A DNA stretch of 64,000 bases, taken from positions 67,611 through 131,610 of the forward strand of contig CAWFSG010000018.1 of assembly GCA_963818445.1 (NCBI GenBank), in the 5' to 3' direction. Under the pieces are notes generated by a model. It saw only the letters and a list, made by a program, of their open reading frames with translations. It did not search any database and was not told the origin of the DNA. Shown here one piece after another: positions 9,344-17,622 of this stretch (its first letter is position 1; each line of letters begins with the position of its first letter). The DNA comes from Prado023 sp963818445 (GTDB taxonomy: Bacteria > Actinomycetota > Actinomycetes > S36-B12 > CAIYMF01). The translations under genes and the position numbers were made by a program.

Positions 9344-10083
9344 CAGCCGGTGGCGTACTCGGGGTGCGCCGAGAGCAGGGCCTCATACGCAGCCGCTGCT
9401 GCCATCTGCTCGGCAACCTTCTTCGAGGGCCCGATGCCCTCTCCGATCACCGAGTCGCCGACCGTGACCACGGCGGCGAAGTGCTTCGCGTGGTCCGGAC
9501 CTGTGGCGCTGACCTCGTAGCACGGCACGCCCACGCCGGTCCGCGAGCCCAGCTCCTGCAGGGAGGTCTTCCAGTCCAGGCCGGCCCCCATTCCGGCGGC
9601 GAGCTCCATCCGCTCGTCGAGCAGGCGATGCACGAGATCCCCGGCGGCCTCCAGGCCCAGGTCGAGGTACACGGCACCGAGGATGGCCTCCATGGCGTCG
9701 GCCAGGATCGAGCTCTTGTCCCGGCCCCCGGTGGTCTGCTCGCCGCGGCCCAGGAGCATGAACTCCCCGACGCCCAGCTCACGCGCGACCTCAGCCAGCG
9801 TGCGCGCGTTCACGACCGCCGCCCGGTACTTGGCCAGCCGGCTCTCAGGGACGTCAGGATGGGCGTGGTAGAGGGCGTCGGTGACCACGATCCCCAGGAC
9901 CGCGTCGCCGAGGAACTCCAGGCGCTCGTTGTGCGGGAGCCCACCGTTCTCGTAGGCGTAGGACCGGTGGGTCAGGGCATGGCGAAGCGCCCCGTGGTCA
10001 ATGGTGACCCCGAGGCGCTCGGCGAGGACGTCCAGGTCGTCGCGTGCGGGCAGCCCCACATGCGCAACTGCTCGGTCGGGCAC
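9343..10083 (-). CDS. rnc: Ribonuclease III
   Basis: Double-strand-specific endoribonuclease for rRNA and mRNA processing. The signature NERLEFLGDAVLG with catalytic acidic residues, the DAMEAILGAVYLD second metal site and a C-terminal dsRNA-binding domain ending near KKVAEQMAAAAAYEALL are present. The GTG at 10083 is chosen because it follows the rpmF stop by 11 bases and gives a typical 246-residue protein. The frame is open upstream through rpmF, so a slightly later GTG cannot be excluded. The 3' end overlaps mutM. Confidence 0.93.
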   Translation of the reverse strand: MPDRAVAHVGLPARDDLDVLAERLGVTIDHGALRHALTHRSYAYENGGLPHNERLEFLGDAVLGIVVTDALYHAHPDVPESRLAKYRAAVVNARTLAEVARELGVGEFMLLGRGEQTTGGRDKSSILADAMEAILGAVYLDLGLEAAGDLVHRLLDERMELAAGMGAGLDWKTSLQELGSRTGVGVPCYEVSATGPDHAKHFAAVVTVGDSVIGEGIGPSKKVAEQMAAAAAYEALLSAHPEYATG

Positions 10084-10094
10084 CGGCGACGCGA

Positions 10095-10268
10095 TCAGAC
10101 GTCGAGAACTTGCCGCTTGGCGTAGGTGCCGCACGTCGGGCACGCAGTGTGCGGCAGCTTCTGCGCGCGGCAGCGGTCGCACGTCACGAGCGTGATCGGG
10201 GCGGCCTTCCACTGCGAACGGCGGGCGCGCGTGTTGGAGCGGGACATCTTCCGCTTCGGAACAGCCAC
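10095..10268 (-). CDS. rpmF: 50S ribosomal protein L32
   Basis: A 57-residue L32 starting at a GTG: MAVPKRKMSRSNTRARRSQW, with the zinc-ribbon cysteine pairs CDRC and CPTC followed by GTYAKRQVL. It lies one base after the YceD-like gene, the classic yceD-rpmF pair. Confidence 0.97.
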   Translation of the reverse strand: MAVPKRKMSRSNTRARRSQWKAAPITLVTCDRCRAQKLPHTACPTCGTYAKRQVLDV

Positions 10269-10269
10269 G

Positions 10270-10809
10270 TCAGTCTTCCTTCTCAGTCGTTTCCAGTCCG
10301 GCGAGGCCTGCCCACCGGGGGTCGATCCGGTCATGCGCGTGCGTGGGGTCCTCGGCCAACCGGGCGCCGCACTCCACGCACAACCCGGGGCAGTCGACCC
10401 GACACAGTGGCGCCAGCGGAAGGGCCAGCACCACAGCATCGCGTACGACCGGGTCGAGATCGAGGAAGTCCCCGTCGATGACGGGCAGCTCCTCCTCCTC
10501 TTCCGGCCCCGGCTCGTGGAGGTACAGCTCAGTCAGCGGCACGGTCTGGTCCCATTCGACTGGGTCCAGGCACCGTGCGCACTCACCGCTCACGGTGACC
10601 GACGCGGTCCCCGAGACCAGCACACCCTCCACCACCGCTTCGAAGCGCAGGACCAGCACCAGGTCGGAGCCGGGCTGCACCACAGCCACGCCACCACCGA
10701 GGTCGGCGGGTGCGGGGACTGTGCGGTCCACCTCCATCATCGACCCTGCACGGCGTCCCAGGTCCCGGATATCGAAGACCAGGGGGTCGCGCGGATCGAG
10801 GTTGGACAT
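10270..10809 (-). CDS. YceD/DUF177 family protein
   Basis: A 179-residue protein of the YceD family, which is coupled to L32 and, in plants and E. coli, to 23S rRNA accumulation. Features are VSGECARCLDPV, an acidic DFLDLDPVVRDAVVLALP segment and a C-terminal CRVDCPGLCVECG metal-binding-like motif. The ATG at 10809 (MSNLDPRDPLVFD) is preferred over upstream in-frame codons because it matches the family N-terminus. Confidence 0.9.
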   Translation of the reverse strand: MSNLDPRDPLVFDIRDLGRRAGSMMEVDRTVPAPADLGGGVAVVQPGSDLVLVLRFEAVVEGVLVSGTASVTVSGECARCLDPVEWDQTVPLTELYLHEPGPEEEEELPVIDGDFLDLDPVVRDAVVLALPLAPLCRVDCPGLCVECGARLAEDPTHAHDRIDPRWAGLAGLETTEKED

Positions 10810-10971
10810 GGACCTTCCCGATGGCATCACACGTGTGGCCCTCAACGTGAGGACCACCGCAGAAGGATACCGCAGGGGCGGTCAGGGGAGGAAATGCACG
10901 GAAGTGCCGACGCACTGCCACGGACAGCGCCCTGCCGCAGCCGGGATCGGGGCCCGAGCCGCGATGTCGAC

Positions 10972-11556
10972 CTACCGGTCGTAGCCGTCGCCCGCGCCGG
11001 GGTAGGTGTAGCGCTCGCGGATCCGGTCACGGCCCTTCTGCACGGCCGCCAGGGTCTTGGTCAGGCTGGCCTCGAACGCGGCGAACTTGTCCTCCACGTA
11101 CTGGTCGACCTCCTGACGCATGGCCTCGGCCTCAGCCACGCCCTGGGCGCGGATCGCATCGGCCTCGGCGAGGGCGACCTGGGTGACCTCATGGGTGCTG
11201 ACCATGTGGGCCTGTTGGGCGCTGGCCTGGTCGATGATCGCCTGCGCCTCCCGGGTGCCCTCGGCGAGCATCCGCTCCACCTCACGGTTGGCCTCGGCGA
11301 CCATCCGCTCGGCCTCCCGGAAGCCCTCCTCCACCACGCCGACGCGGTCGGCGAGCAGCTCCTCGGCCTCCTGCACGGAGGTGGGCAGCATCTGGCGGAT
11401 CGCGTCGAGCAGGTCCAGCACCTCGTTGCGGTTCACGACGCACTTGTCGGACATCGGCATCGCCCGCGCGGCCTCGACGATGTCGGACAGCTCGTCGAGA
11501 ACCGTGTAGACGTCGGCGGTACGGGGGTCCGCGGCAGCGACCGGGTCCTGGGTCAT
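10972..11556 (-). CDS. sepIVA: DivIVA-like septation protein SepIVA homologue
   Basis: A 194-residue cytoplasmic coiled-coil protein. The N-terminal VYTVLDELSDIVEAARAMPMSDKCVVNR precedes a long Ala/Glu/Gln-rich helix, resembling mycobacterial SepIVA (Rv2927c), which sits at the same position between the coaD and rnc regions. The family is involved in septation and polar envelope assembly. AGGAG lies five bases before the ATG. The C-terminal tail is Tyr/Gly-rich. Confidence 0.85.
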   Translation of the reverse strand: MTQDPVAAADPRTADVYTVLDELSDIVEAARAMPMSDKCVVNRNEVLDLLDAIRQMLPTSVQEAEELLADRVGVVEEGFREAERMVAEANREVERMLAEGTREAQAIIDQASAQQAHMVSTHEVTQVALAEADAIRAQGVAEAEAMRQEVDQYVEDKFAAFEASLTKTLAAVQKGRDRIRERYTYPGAGDGYDR

Positions 11557-11570
11557 CGCACTCCTGTAGA

Positions 11571-12050
11571 TCAGTTGGCGGACAGCTTGGCCTGCAGGGC
11601 CGTGTGGACCCTCGCGGGGATCAGTCCGCTGACATCCCCACCATACGTCGCGACCTCCTTGACCAACGAGGACGACAGGTACGAGTAGAGCGGATTGGTG
11701 GAGATGAACAGGGTCTCGATGCCCGCCAGGCCGAAGTTCATCTGGGCCATCTGCAGCTCGTAGTCGAAGTCGGTGATCGCGCGCAGGCCCTTGACGATCG
11801 CGATGATCTCGTTGTCCCGGCAGTAGTCGACCAGCAACCCGTGGAAGCTGTCGATCCGGATGTTGGGCACATGCGCCAACTCGGCGCCGAGGAGCTCGAT
11901 GCGCTCCTCGACGCTGAACATCGAGGTCTTCTTCTTGTTCACCAGGACACCGACGGTGACCTCGTCGAAGAGCGCCGACGCGCGCATGAACACATCGATG
12001 TGTCCGTTGGTGACCGGATCGAACGATCCCGGGCATACCGCTCTGCGCAT
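11571..12050 (-). CDS. coaD: Phosphopantetheine adenylyltransferase
   Basis: Penultimate enzyme of coenzyme A synthesis (159 residues). The nucleotidyltransferase motif AVCPGSFDPVTNGH and the C-terminal STNPLYSYLSSSLVKE with the ISSS-like loop are intact, as is VKGLRAITDFDYE. Two adjacent ATGs (12053 and 12050) follow a GGAGAGG; the second gives the commonest N-terminus, MRRAVCPG. It overlaps the rsmD stop, so the pair is probably translationally coupled. Confidence 0.96.
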   Translation of the reverse strand: MRRAVCPGSFDPVTNGHIDVFMRASALFDEVTVGVLVNKKKTSMFSVEERIELLGAELAHVPNIRIDSFHGLLVDYCRDNEIIAIVKGLRAITDFDYELQMAQMNFGLAGIETLFISTNPLYSYLSSSLVKEVATYGGDVSGLIPARVHTALQAKLSAN

Positions 12051-12619
12051 CATGGGTCCTCTCCATCGGACGCGCACTGACCGTACCAAAGGGTCGTGGC
12101 CCCGTAGGCCCTCTGGCGCAACGCCACGAGGCCCGGTGGCCAGCGGAACTCGCCGCCGCGGGTGGCACGCTCCACCATGACAACGGCATCGGGGGCCAGC
12201 CAGCCTCTGGTGAGCGCGGCCAGGAACGCTTCCACCTCGGGGGCTGGCATCGCGTACGGCGGGTCGGCGAGCACGAGATCGAACGGCTCGGGTGGACCGG
12301 CCAGGTGCGCGGCCACTGAGGCCACGACGACGCGGACGCCGGGCAGTCCGACGGTCTCGGCGTTGGTGCGCGCCACGGCGGCGCTGGGTCGGTCGCGCTC
12401 CACGAGCACCACGACGGCCGCTCCCCTGCTGGCAGCTTCAAGGCCGAGCGCACCGGACCCGGCGAACAGGTCCAGCACCCGGGCGCCGACGAAGCCGCCG
12501 AGCATGTGGTCCAACGAGGCGAACATCGACTCACGGACGCGGTCGGTCGTCGGGCGGGCGCCACCCGAGGGGACGGCGAGCCGCCGACCACGGGCGGTTC
12601 CGGCGATGATCCTGGTCAC
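12050..12619 (-). CDS. rsmD: 16S rRNA (guanine966-N2)-methyltransferase RsmD
   Basis: SAM-dependent methyltransferase of 189 residues. Present are MTRIIAGTARGRRL, the SAM-binding LDLFAGSGALGLEAASRG loop and the catalytic DPPY motif in LVLADPPY, which identifies N2-guanine methyltransferases. It is coupled to coaD through an overlapping stop and start. Confidence 0.95.
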   Translation of the reverse strand: MTRIIAGTARGRRLAVPSGGARPTTDRVRESMFASLDHMLGGFVGARVLDLFAGSGALGLEAASRGAAVVVLVERDRPSAAVARTNAETVGLPGVRVVVASVAAHLAGPPEPFDLVLADPPYAMPAPEVEAFLAALTRGWLAPDAVVMVERATRGGEFRWPPGLVALRQRAYGATTLWYGQCASDGEDP

Positions 12620-12756
12620 GACGTCCCGCCCTCACGCAGCGTCGATGCCGGCCAGACCGGAACCGACTCCCCCGATCGACGATCGACATGGGAGGAAGCA
12701 TGACCCAGCCGCTTCCGCCAGCCCTCACCGACACCCCGCACAGGACGGGCCCTTCG

Positions 12757-12778
12757 GCCCTGTGCCGGCACAGGGCCT
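12757..12778. repeat. Perfect 22-bp palindrome
   Basis: GGCCCTGTGCC followed directly by its inverse, with no loop and no mismatch. It lies 16 bp upstream of the GTG of the small membrane ORF at 12795. The symmetry without a loop suits a dimeric DNA-binding protein better than a terminator. No regulator gene is adjacent. Confidence 0.5.
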
Positions 12779-12794
12779 GCCCCTAGCGTTGAAC

Positions 12795-12998
12795 GTGGAG
12801 TCCTTCGCGAAGGAGGGGCCATGGGAGCGCACGCGCATTACCCCCAGAGGCAGCGCGCCGCGGTCGGGCCTGCACGCGTCCACATTGCTCAAGTTCCTCA
12901 TCTGGGTTGCGGTCCTCGCCGCCGCCGTGTGGTTCATCGGCAGCGTGGTCGGCGGGGAGTTGGGTTCGGCCGTGACTGGGTGGTTCCGGAACTGGTAG
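12795..12998 (+). CDS. Putative small single-span membrane protein
   Basis: A 67-residue frame on the opposite strand to its neighbours. A basic N-terminal half is followed by one convincing transmembrane helix (LLKFLIWVAVLAAAVWFIGS) and a short amphipathic tail ending GWFRNW. No ATG exists in this frame. The GTG at 12795 follows a TAGCGT -10-like element by five bases, compatible with leaderless expression. An AAGGAGGGG lies inside the frame and points to an ATG in another frame at 12821 whose product is unconvincing, so a small indel here is possible. Confidence 0.4.
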   Translation: MESFAKEGPWERTRITPRGSAPRSGLHASTLLKFLIWVAVLAAAVWFIGSVVGGELGSAVTGWFRNW

Positions 12999-13035
12999 CC
13001 GGCATCGGCGGTTCCGGAACGCAGCCGCTGCTGCC

Positions 13036-13227
13036 TCAGCGGCTGTGCTGTCGCCGCCACGAGCGGTGACGCTGCGTGGGCATCGGGCGGGCGACTTGCA
13101 GGCGCTCCTGCAGTTGCAGTGCCTCGAGTTCGATCTCGCGGATCTCCTTGTCCAGGACCTCCACGTCGGCACCGTGATCGCGGATCATCTGCGGATCAAT
13201 GCCCTTGCCGGGTTGCGACCCATCCAT
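13036..13227 (-). CDS. Small hypothetical protein, 63 aa, charged helix
   Basis: The ATG is preceded by AGGAGGT at 7-8 bases, one of the strongest ribosome binding sites in the window. The product begins MDGSQPGKGIDPQMI, continues with an alternating acidic/basic helix (about residues 20-46) and ends in a very basic tail with several Arg and His. It lies downstream of recG in the same direction. I do not recognise the family. The basic tail suggests nucleic-acid or ribosome contact, but this is inference. Confidence 0.6.
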   Translation of the reverse strand: MDGSQPGKGIDPQMIRDHGADVEVLDKEIREIELEALQLQERLQVARPMPTQRHRSWRRQHSR

Positions 13228-13321
13228 CGAGGCCACCTCCTGCACCTCACGATACGCCTCCGGCGCCATGACGGTCCGGTCGGCGGCAGGTGCGGCCAGT
13301 GAGGATCGGGGCGGCCGGGAC

Positions 13322-15541
13322 TCAGGTCTTCTCGAGGTACTCCGCGTGCTCTGGGTCGAACTCGCGGGCCAGCATCCGGGCCAGGACCGGGTGTCCCGAG
13401 AGCTCCGGGTCGGCGTCGACGAGTCGGGTGGCCTCCTCGCGGGCGCGGAGGATGACGTCCTCGTGGTCGAGCACGGACAGCAGCCGCAGGGAACGGCGCA
13501 ACCCCGACTGTGCGGCGCCGAGGACGTCGCCCTCCCGGCGGGCGGCGAGGTCATACCGGGAGAGCTCGAACCCGTCGCTCGTGGCTGCCACCGCCGCCAG
13601 CCGCTCCCGGGCGTCAGTCCCCTCAGGGGACTCGGTCACGAGCAGGCAGAGGCCCGCGTGGCGTCCCCGGCCGACACGCCCCCGCAGCTGGTGCAGCTGC
13701 GAGACGCCGAACCGGTCGGCATCCAGGACGATCATCAGCGTCGCGTTGGGGATGTCGACGCCGACCTCGATGACCGTGGTGGCCACCAGGACGTCGATCC
13801 CATCCGGCCGCGAGGGGTCGGCGAACCGGGCCATCACGTCGTCCTTCTCGGCGGAGGTCATCCGACCCGTCAGGGCCGCCAGCCGCAGCCCCGCCAAGGG
13901 GCCGGCCTGGAGCTCGGGAAGGACGGAGTCGACGGCAGCACCCGCCCGCGCAGCGCCCCCGCCCGACCCCGCGTCTCGCGCGTCCCCCGCATCCCCCAGC
14001 GCGGGTTCGCCGTCCGACTCGGCGACCCCCACCTCGATGCGCGGGCACACGACGTACACCTGGCGCCCCGCCGCCACCTCCTCGCGAGCGCGCTGCCACG
14101 CTCGGGCCAGGTAGTCCGGTCGCTCGAGGGATGGGACCACGTGGGTCACCAGTGGCTTGCGCCCGGCCGGGAGCTCGCGAAGCGTCGAGGTCTCGAGGTC
14201 ACCGAACACGGTCATCGCGACCGTCCGCGGGATCGGCGTGGCCGTCATCACCAGGGTGTGCGGCCGCGTCGACTCCCCCGTCTTGGCGGCCAGCGCGGCA
14301 CGCTGCTCGACGCCGAACCGGTGCTGCTCGTCGACGACGACCAGTCCCAGGTCGGCGAACTGCACCCGCTCCTCGAGCAGGGCATGGGTCCCCACGACGA
14401 TGCCCGCCGCGCCGCTCGCGGCGTCCAGCAGGGCCGCCCGTCGGGCCGGCGCACCCTGAGACCCGGTCAGCAGCGCGATGCGTGTGGCATCGGCACGCCC
14501 ACCGAGCATCCCGCCCTGCGCCAGGGGTCCGAGCAGAGCAGCGATGCTGCGTGCGTGCTGCGCGGCCAGCACCTCGGTGGGGGCCAGCAACGCGGCCTGG
14601 CCGCCGGAGTCGACGACCCGCAGCATCGCCCGCAGCGCCACCACGGTCTTGCCCGAGCCGACCTCCCCCTGCAGGAGGCGGTGCATGGGATGGCTCCCGG
14701 CGATCTCCTCATCGATCACTGCAGCGACCGCGAGCTGCCCGTCGGTCAGCGTGAACGGCAACCCGGCGTCGAACTCGTCGCGCAGGCCACCCGTCCGACC
14801 CGGCCTGGGGATCGCCGGAGCGGCCGTGATCGCAGCACGCCGCTGGGCCAGCACCACCTGGACCCCGAACGCCTCGTCCCAACGCAGCCGCTCGATCGCA
14901 CGACGCGCCTGGGCCCGGTCGATCGGCCGATGGACCCACTGCAGGGCCGTGGGCAGGTCGAGCACCCCCACCCGTGCACGCAGGTCGTCGTCCAGGGGGT
15001 CCGGCCACGTGGCGGCCTCCGGGAGCGCCAGGCGCACGTTGCGCGCGATCGTCCAGCTGTTGACCTTCTCCGTCGCCGGGTACACCGCGATGAGCCGGCC
15101 GGCGTAGTCCGCAGCTGCCTCGTCGGCCGCCTCCTCGTCGACGAACTCATGCTCGGGATGCAACAGCTGGCGCCGGCCGTTGAAGACACCGACCGTCCCG
15201 GCGAACAGCCCGAGGCGGCCCGTGCGGAACTTCGAGGCGATCCAGTCCTGGTTGAAGAACGTCAGGGTGAGCTCGCCGGTGCCGTCGGTCACGACGGCCT
15301 CAGTGATGCTGCGTCGGCGCTTCTCCCCCGGCTTGGGCTTCAGGGGGCGTGAGCTCGCCGACGCCACCCGCGCCAGGACGGTCACCTGCTCGCCGACCTT
15401 CAGCGAGGCCAGGTCCGTGAGCTCGCCACGCTCGGCGTAGCGGCGCGGGTAGTGCGCCAGGAGGTCCTCGAGGGTCGTGATCCCCAGGGTTCCCAGCGCC
15501 TTGGCCGCCTTGCCGCCGACGACCCCGACCAGATCCGCCAC
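13322..15541 (-). CDS. recG: ATP-dependent DNA helicase RecG
   Basis: Branch-migrating helicase of 739 residues for stalled-fork rescue. An OB-fold wedge domain occupies about residues 40-150. The Walker A GEVGSGKT is at 292-299, the DEQH box at 404-407, and MTATPIPRT with conserved helicase motifs V and VI (DRFGVSQLHQLRGRVGRG) follows. An insertion rich in Ala/Gly/Asp lies between the helicase lobes near the APRIEVG region. It is four bases downstream of the DAK2-domain gene. Confidence 0.97.
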   Translation of the reverse strand: MADLVGVVGGKAAKALGTLGITTLEDLLAHYPRRYAERGELTDLASLKVGEQVTVLARVASASSRPLKPKPGEKRRRSITEAVVTDGTGELTLTFFNQDWIASKFRTGRLGLFAGTVGVFNGRRQLLHPEHEFVDEEAADEAAADYAGRLIAVYPATEKVNSWTIARNVRLALPEAATWPDPLDDDLRARVGVLDLPTALQWVHRPIDRAQARRAIERLRWDEAFGVQVVLAQRRAAITAAPAIPRPGRTGGLRDEFDAGLPFTLTDGQLAVAAVIDEEIAGSHPMHRLLQGEVGSGKTVVALRAMLRVVDSGGQAALLAPTEVLAAQHARSIAALLGPLAQGGMLGGRADATRIALLTGSQGAPARRAALLDAASGAAGIVVGTHALLEERVQFADLGLVVVDEQHRFGVEQRAALAAKTGESTRPHTLVMTATPIPRTVAMTVFGDLETSTLRELPAGRKPLVTHVVPSLERPDYLARAWQRAREEVAAGRQVYVVCPRIEVGVAESDGEPALGDAGDARDAGSGGGAARAGAAVDSVLPELQAGPLAGLRLAALTGRMTSAEKDDVMARFADPSRPDGIDVLVATTVIEVGVDIPNATLMIVLDADRFGVSQLHQLRGRVGRGRHAGLCLLVTESPEGTDARERLAAVAATSDGFELSRYDLAARREGDVLGAAQSGLRRSLRLLSVLDHEDVILRAREEATRLVDADPELSGHPVLARMLAREFDPEHAEYLEKT

Positions 15542-15544
15542 CGA

Positions 15545-17167
15545 CTACTCCACGCCGATGATCGCGTGCCAGCGGGGCTGTCCGCCCTCGTAGCCGACGA
15601 CCTCGACCTCCGGGTGGTGGCGCTCCACCCAGCGCTCGATGCCGTCGAGCAGGTCCGGCGGGGCATCCGCGCCGAGCACGATCGTGACCAGCTCGGCACC
15701 ACCGCGGGCAAGCATCCGGGTCAGCACCGCGCGGGCCACCTGCTGCACGTCGGAGCCGATCTCGAGGATGTCCCCGGCGATGAGGCCGAGCTCGTCGCCG
15801 ACCTTGCAGGCCCCCGCGGTGGTGATCGCGGCCTTGCTGGCCGTGGTCAACCCGGCGTACTGCGTGGCCGAGGATGCGCGGCTCATGCTCACGACATCGT
15901 CGTCGAAGTCCTCCGACGGGTCGTGGACCGCGACCGCGGCCAGCGACTGGACGATCGACCTGGTCGGGATGACCGCGACGCGATGACCACTGTCCCGGGC
16001 GGCCAGCCCGGCGGCCTCTGCAACCGGCCGGGAGTCCTTGTCCCCGGGAAGCAGAACCACCTCGTGCGCCCCGGTGGCCTCGATCCCGGCGAGCATCTCG
16101 GCGGTCGAGGGCCTCCCGAGCTCGGGCGCCCGCACGACGGTCACGCCGCTGGCCTCGAGGAGGTCGGCCACCCCGGCCCCATGGGCCACCACCACGAGGG
16201 CCCGGCCGGTGGGCTGGGCACCCGCATCGACGACGGCCGCGAGGTAGGTGATCCGGATCCGGTACGGCACCCCGATGGCCAGCGCGGCCTCGACCGCGGC
16301 TCCGGCGTCGTCGACGTGCACGTGGATGTTCCAGAGGGCGTCCCCACCCACGACGACGAGCGAGTCCCCCAACCCGGCCAGGCGGGCCTTGAACCCGGGG
16401 ATGGCCTCGTCGGGGGCGTCGAGCAGGTACATGACCTCGTACGCCGGGCCACCGTACCCGTGGAGCATGTGCTCGGGGTCCGCCAGGGAGTCCGGCTCCG
16501 GCGCGAGGCGGGCGAACTCGGGGAGCTCGCTGTGGACCCCGGTGACGATCTCGAGGAGGGCATCGGTGAGCACCACGTACCCACGCCCGCCTGCATCCAC
16601 CACGCCCGCGCGGCGCAGCGCCTCGAGCTGGCCGGTGGTCGCCGCCAGCGCCGTGCGCGCAGCCTCGGCCGCTGCCCTGGTCACGGCCTGCAGGTCACCA
16701 TCGGTCTCGGCAGCGATCTCCGTCGCCGCAGCCGCCGCGGCCCGGGCGACGGTCAGGACCGTGCCCTCCTTGGGGTTGGACACCGCGCTGAACGCCGCGG
16801 AGGCGGCCCGGGTGAGCGCGTCGGCCAACCAGGACCCGTCCATGGGTCGGGTCAGGTCGGCGGCCCTGGTCGCGGCGATCCCGCGCAGGAGCTCGGACAT
16901 GATCACCCCGGAGTTGCCCCGCGCACCGAGGAGCATGCCCCTGGCCAGTGCCGCCAGGCGGGCGTTTCCCGGCTCGGGGATGTCGCCCTCGATGGCCATC
17001 ATGGCCGCGACGCCGGCCTCGAGCGTGAGGTACATGTTGGTCCCGGTGTCGCCGTCGGGCACCGGGAACACGTTGAGGGCGTCGATGGCGCGACGGTGGG
17101 TCTTCATCCCGTCGAGGGCCAGCGCTGCCCAGCCCGTCAACGCCTCGGCGTCAAGAATCGTGCGCAT
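15545..17167 (-). CDS. DAK2 domain-containing fatty-acid-kinase-like protein (FakA family)
   Basis: A 540-residue protein whose N-terminal DAK2 kinase domain carries NVFPVPDGDTGTNM (about 33-46), the Mg-nucleotide-binding Asp cluster, then GARGNSGVIMSE and GTVLTVARAA. The central and C-terminal regions match FakA-type proteins, which phosphorylate fatty acids bound to a FakB/DegV partner. No DegV gene is seen nearby. AGGAGGG lies four bases before the ATG. It is immediately upstream of recG and divergent from rpmB, a conserved order. Confidence 0.9.
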   Translation of the reverse strand: MRTILDAEALTGWAALALDGMKTHRRAIDALNVFPVPDGDTGTNMYLTLEAGVAAMMAIEGDIPEPGNARLAALARGMLLGARGNSGVIMSELLRGIAATRAADLTRPMDGSWLADALTRAASAAFSAVSNPKEGTVLTVARAAAAAATEIAAETDGDLQAVTRAAAEAARTALAATTGQLEALRRAGVVDAGGRGYVVLTDALLEIVTGVHSELPEFARLAPEPDSLADPEHMLHGYGGPAYEVMYLLDAPDEAIPGFKARLAGLGDSLVVVGGDALWNIHVHVDDAGAAVEAALAIGVPYRIRITYLAAVVDAGAQPTGRALVVVAHGAGVADLLEASGVTVVRAPELGRPSTAEMLAGIEATGAHEVVLLPGDKDSRPVAEAAGLAARDSGHRVAVIPTRSIVQSLAAVAVHDPSEDFDDDVVSMSRASSATQYAGLTTASKAAITTAGACKVGDELGLIAGDILEIGSDVQQVARAVLTRMLARGGAELVTIVLGADAPPDLLDGIERWVERHHPEVEVVGYEGGQPRWHAIIGVE

Positions 17168-17335
17168 GGCCCTCCTGTCGATACCGCCCTAGATTAGTGG
17201 CCGGACCCCACGCGCAGCGCGAAGCAAGCACGGTCACCGGCCGCGATTTGGGTGCTGCTCGCCGATTCGGATATCCTTGTCGCCATATCACTCGGGCCGC
17301 ACTCGGCCCACCCCCTTCGGAACTGGAGTACGACT

Positions 17336-17524
17336 ATGGCTGCCAACTGCGACGTCTGCGGCAAGGGCCCCGGTTTCGGCCACAGCATCTCGCACTCCCA
17401 CCGGCGCACCAAGCGTCGCTGGAACCCGAACATCCAGTCGGTGCGCACCGTTGTGGGCGGCACGCCGAAGCGGGTCAAGGTGTGCGCCTCGTGCCTGAAG
17501 GCCGGCAAGGTCTCGCGCGCCTGA
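17336..17524 (+). CDS. rpmB: 50S ribosomal protein L28, zinc-ribbon type
   Basis: A 62-residue L28 beginning MAANCDVCGKGPGFGHS, with cysteine pairs CDVC and CASC indicating the zinc-containing form and the conserved HRRTKRRWNPNIQ segment. GGAG lies nine bases before the ATG. It is divergent from the DAK2 gene and followed by a hairpin. Confidence 0.97.
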   Translation: MAANCDVCGKGPGFGHSISHSHRRTKRRWNPNIQSVRTVVGGTPKRVKVCASCLKAGKVSRA

Positions 17525-17539
17525 GACGGCGAACTCCAG

Positions 17540-17570
17540 GGCCCCGGATCCCCCCAGCGGGACCGGGGCC
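17540..17570 (+). terminator. Terminator hairpin after rpmB
   Basis: GGCCCCGG-A-TCCC pairs with GGGACCGGGGCC, a 12-bp GC-rich stem with one bulged A, 15 bases after the rpmB stop. It lies between convergent rpmB and thiL and may act in both directions. Confidence 0.65.
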
Positions 17571-17622
17571 TCGTCATGTCCGGAGGCTTCCAGCTGTTCC
17601 CGCAGAGACGCGGCGGTCAGGG

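Noticed and set aside
12821..13069. ATG with good AAGGAGGGG and an 82-codon frame
   Set aside because: Product is Arg/His/Pro-rich and out of frame with the convincing transmembrane helix; kept only as a hint of a possible indel.
13199..15352. 717-codon plus-strand open frame
   Set aside because: Antisense shadow of recG, rich in His/Arg/Gly/Gln without family features.
17168..17335. Riboswitch upstream of rpmB or thiL
   Set aside because: No thi-box or other conserved riboswitch core is visible; the interval looks like ordinary promoter sequence.
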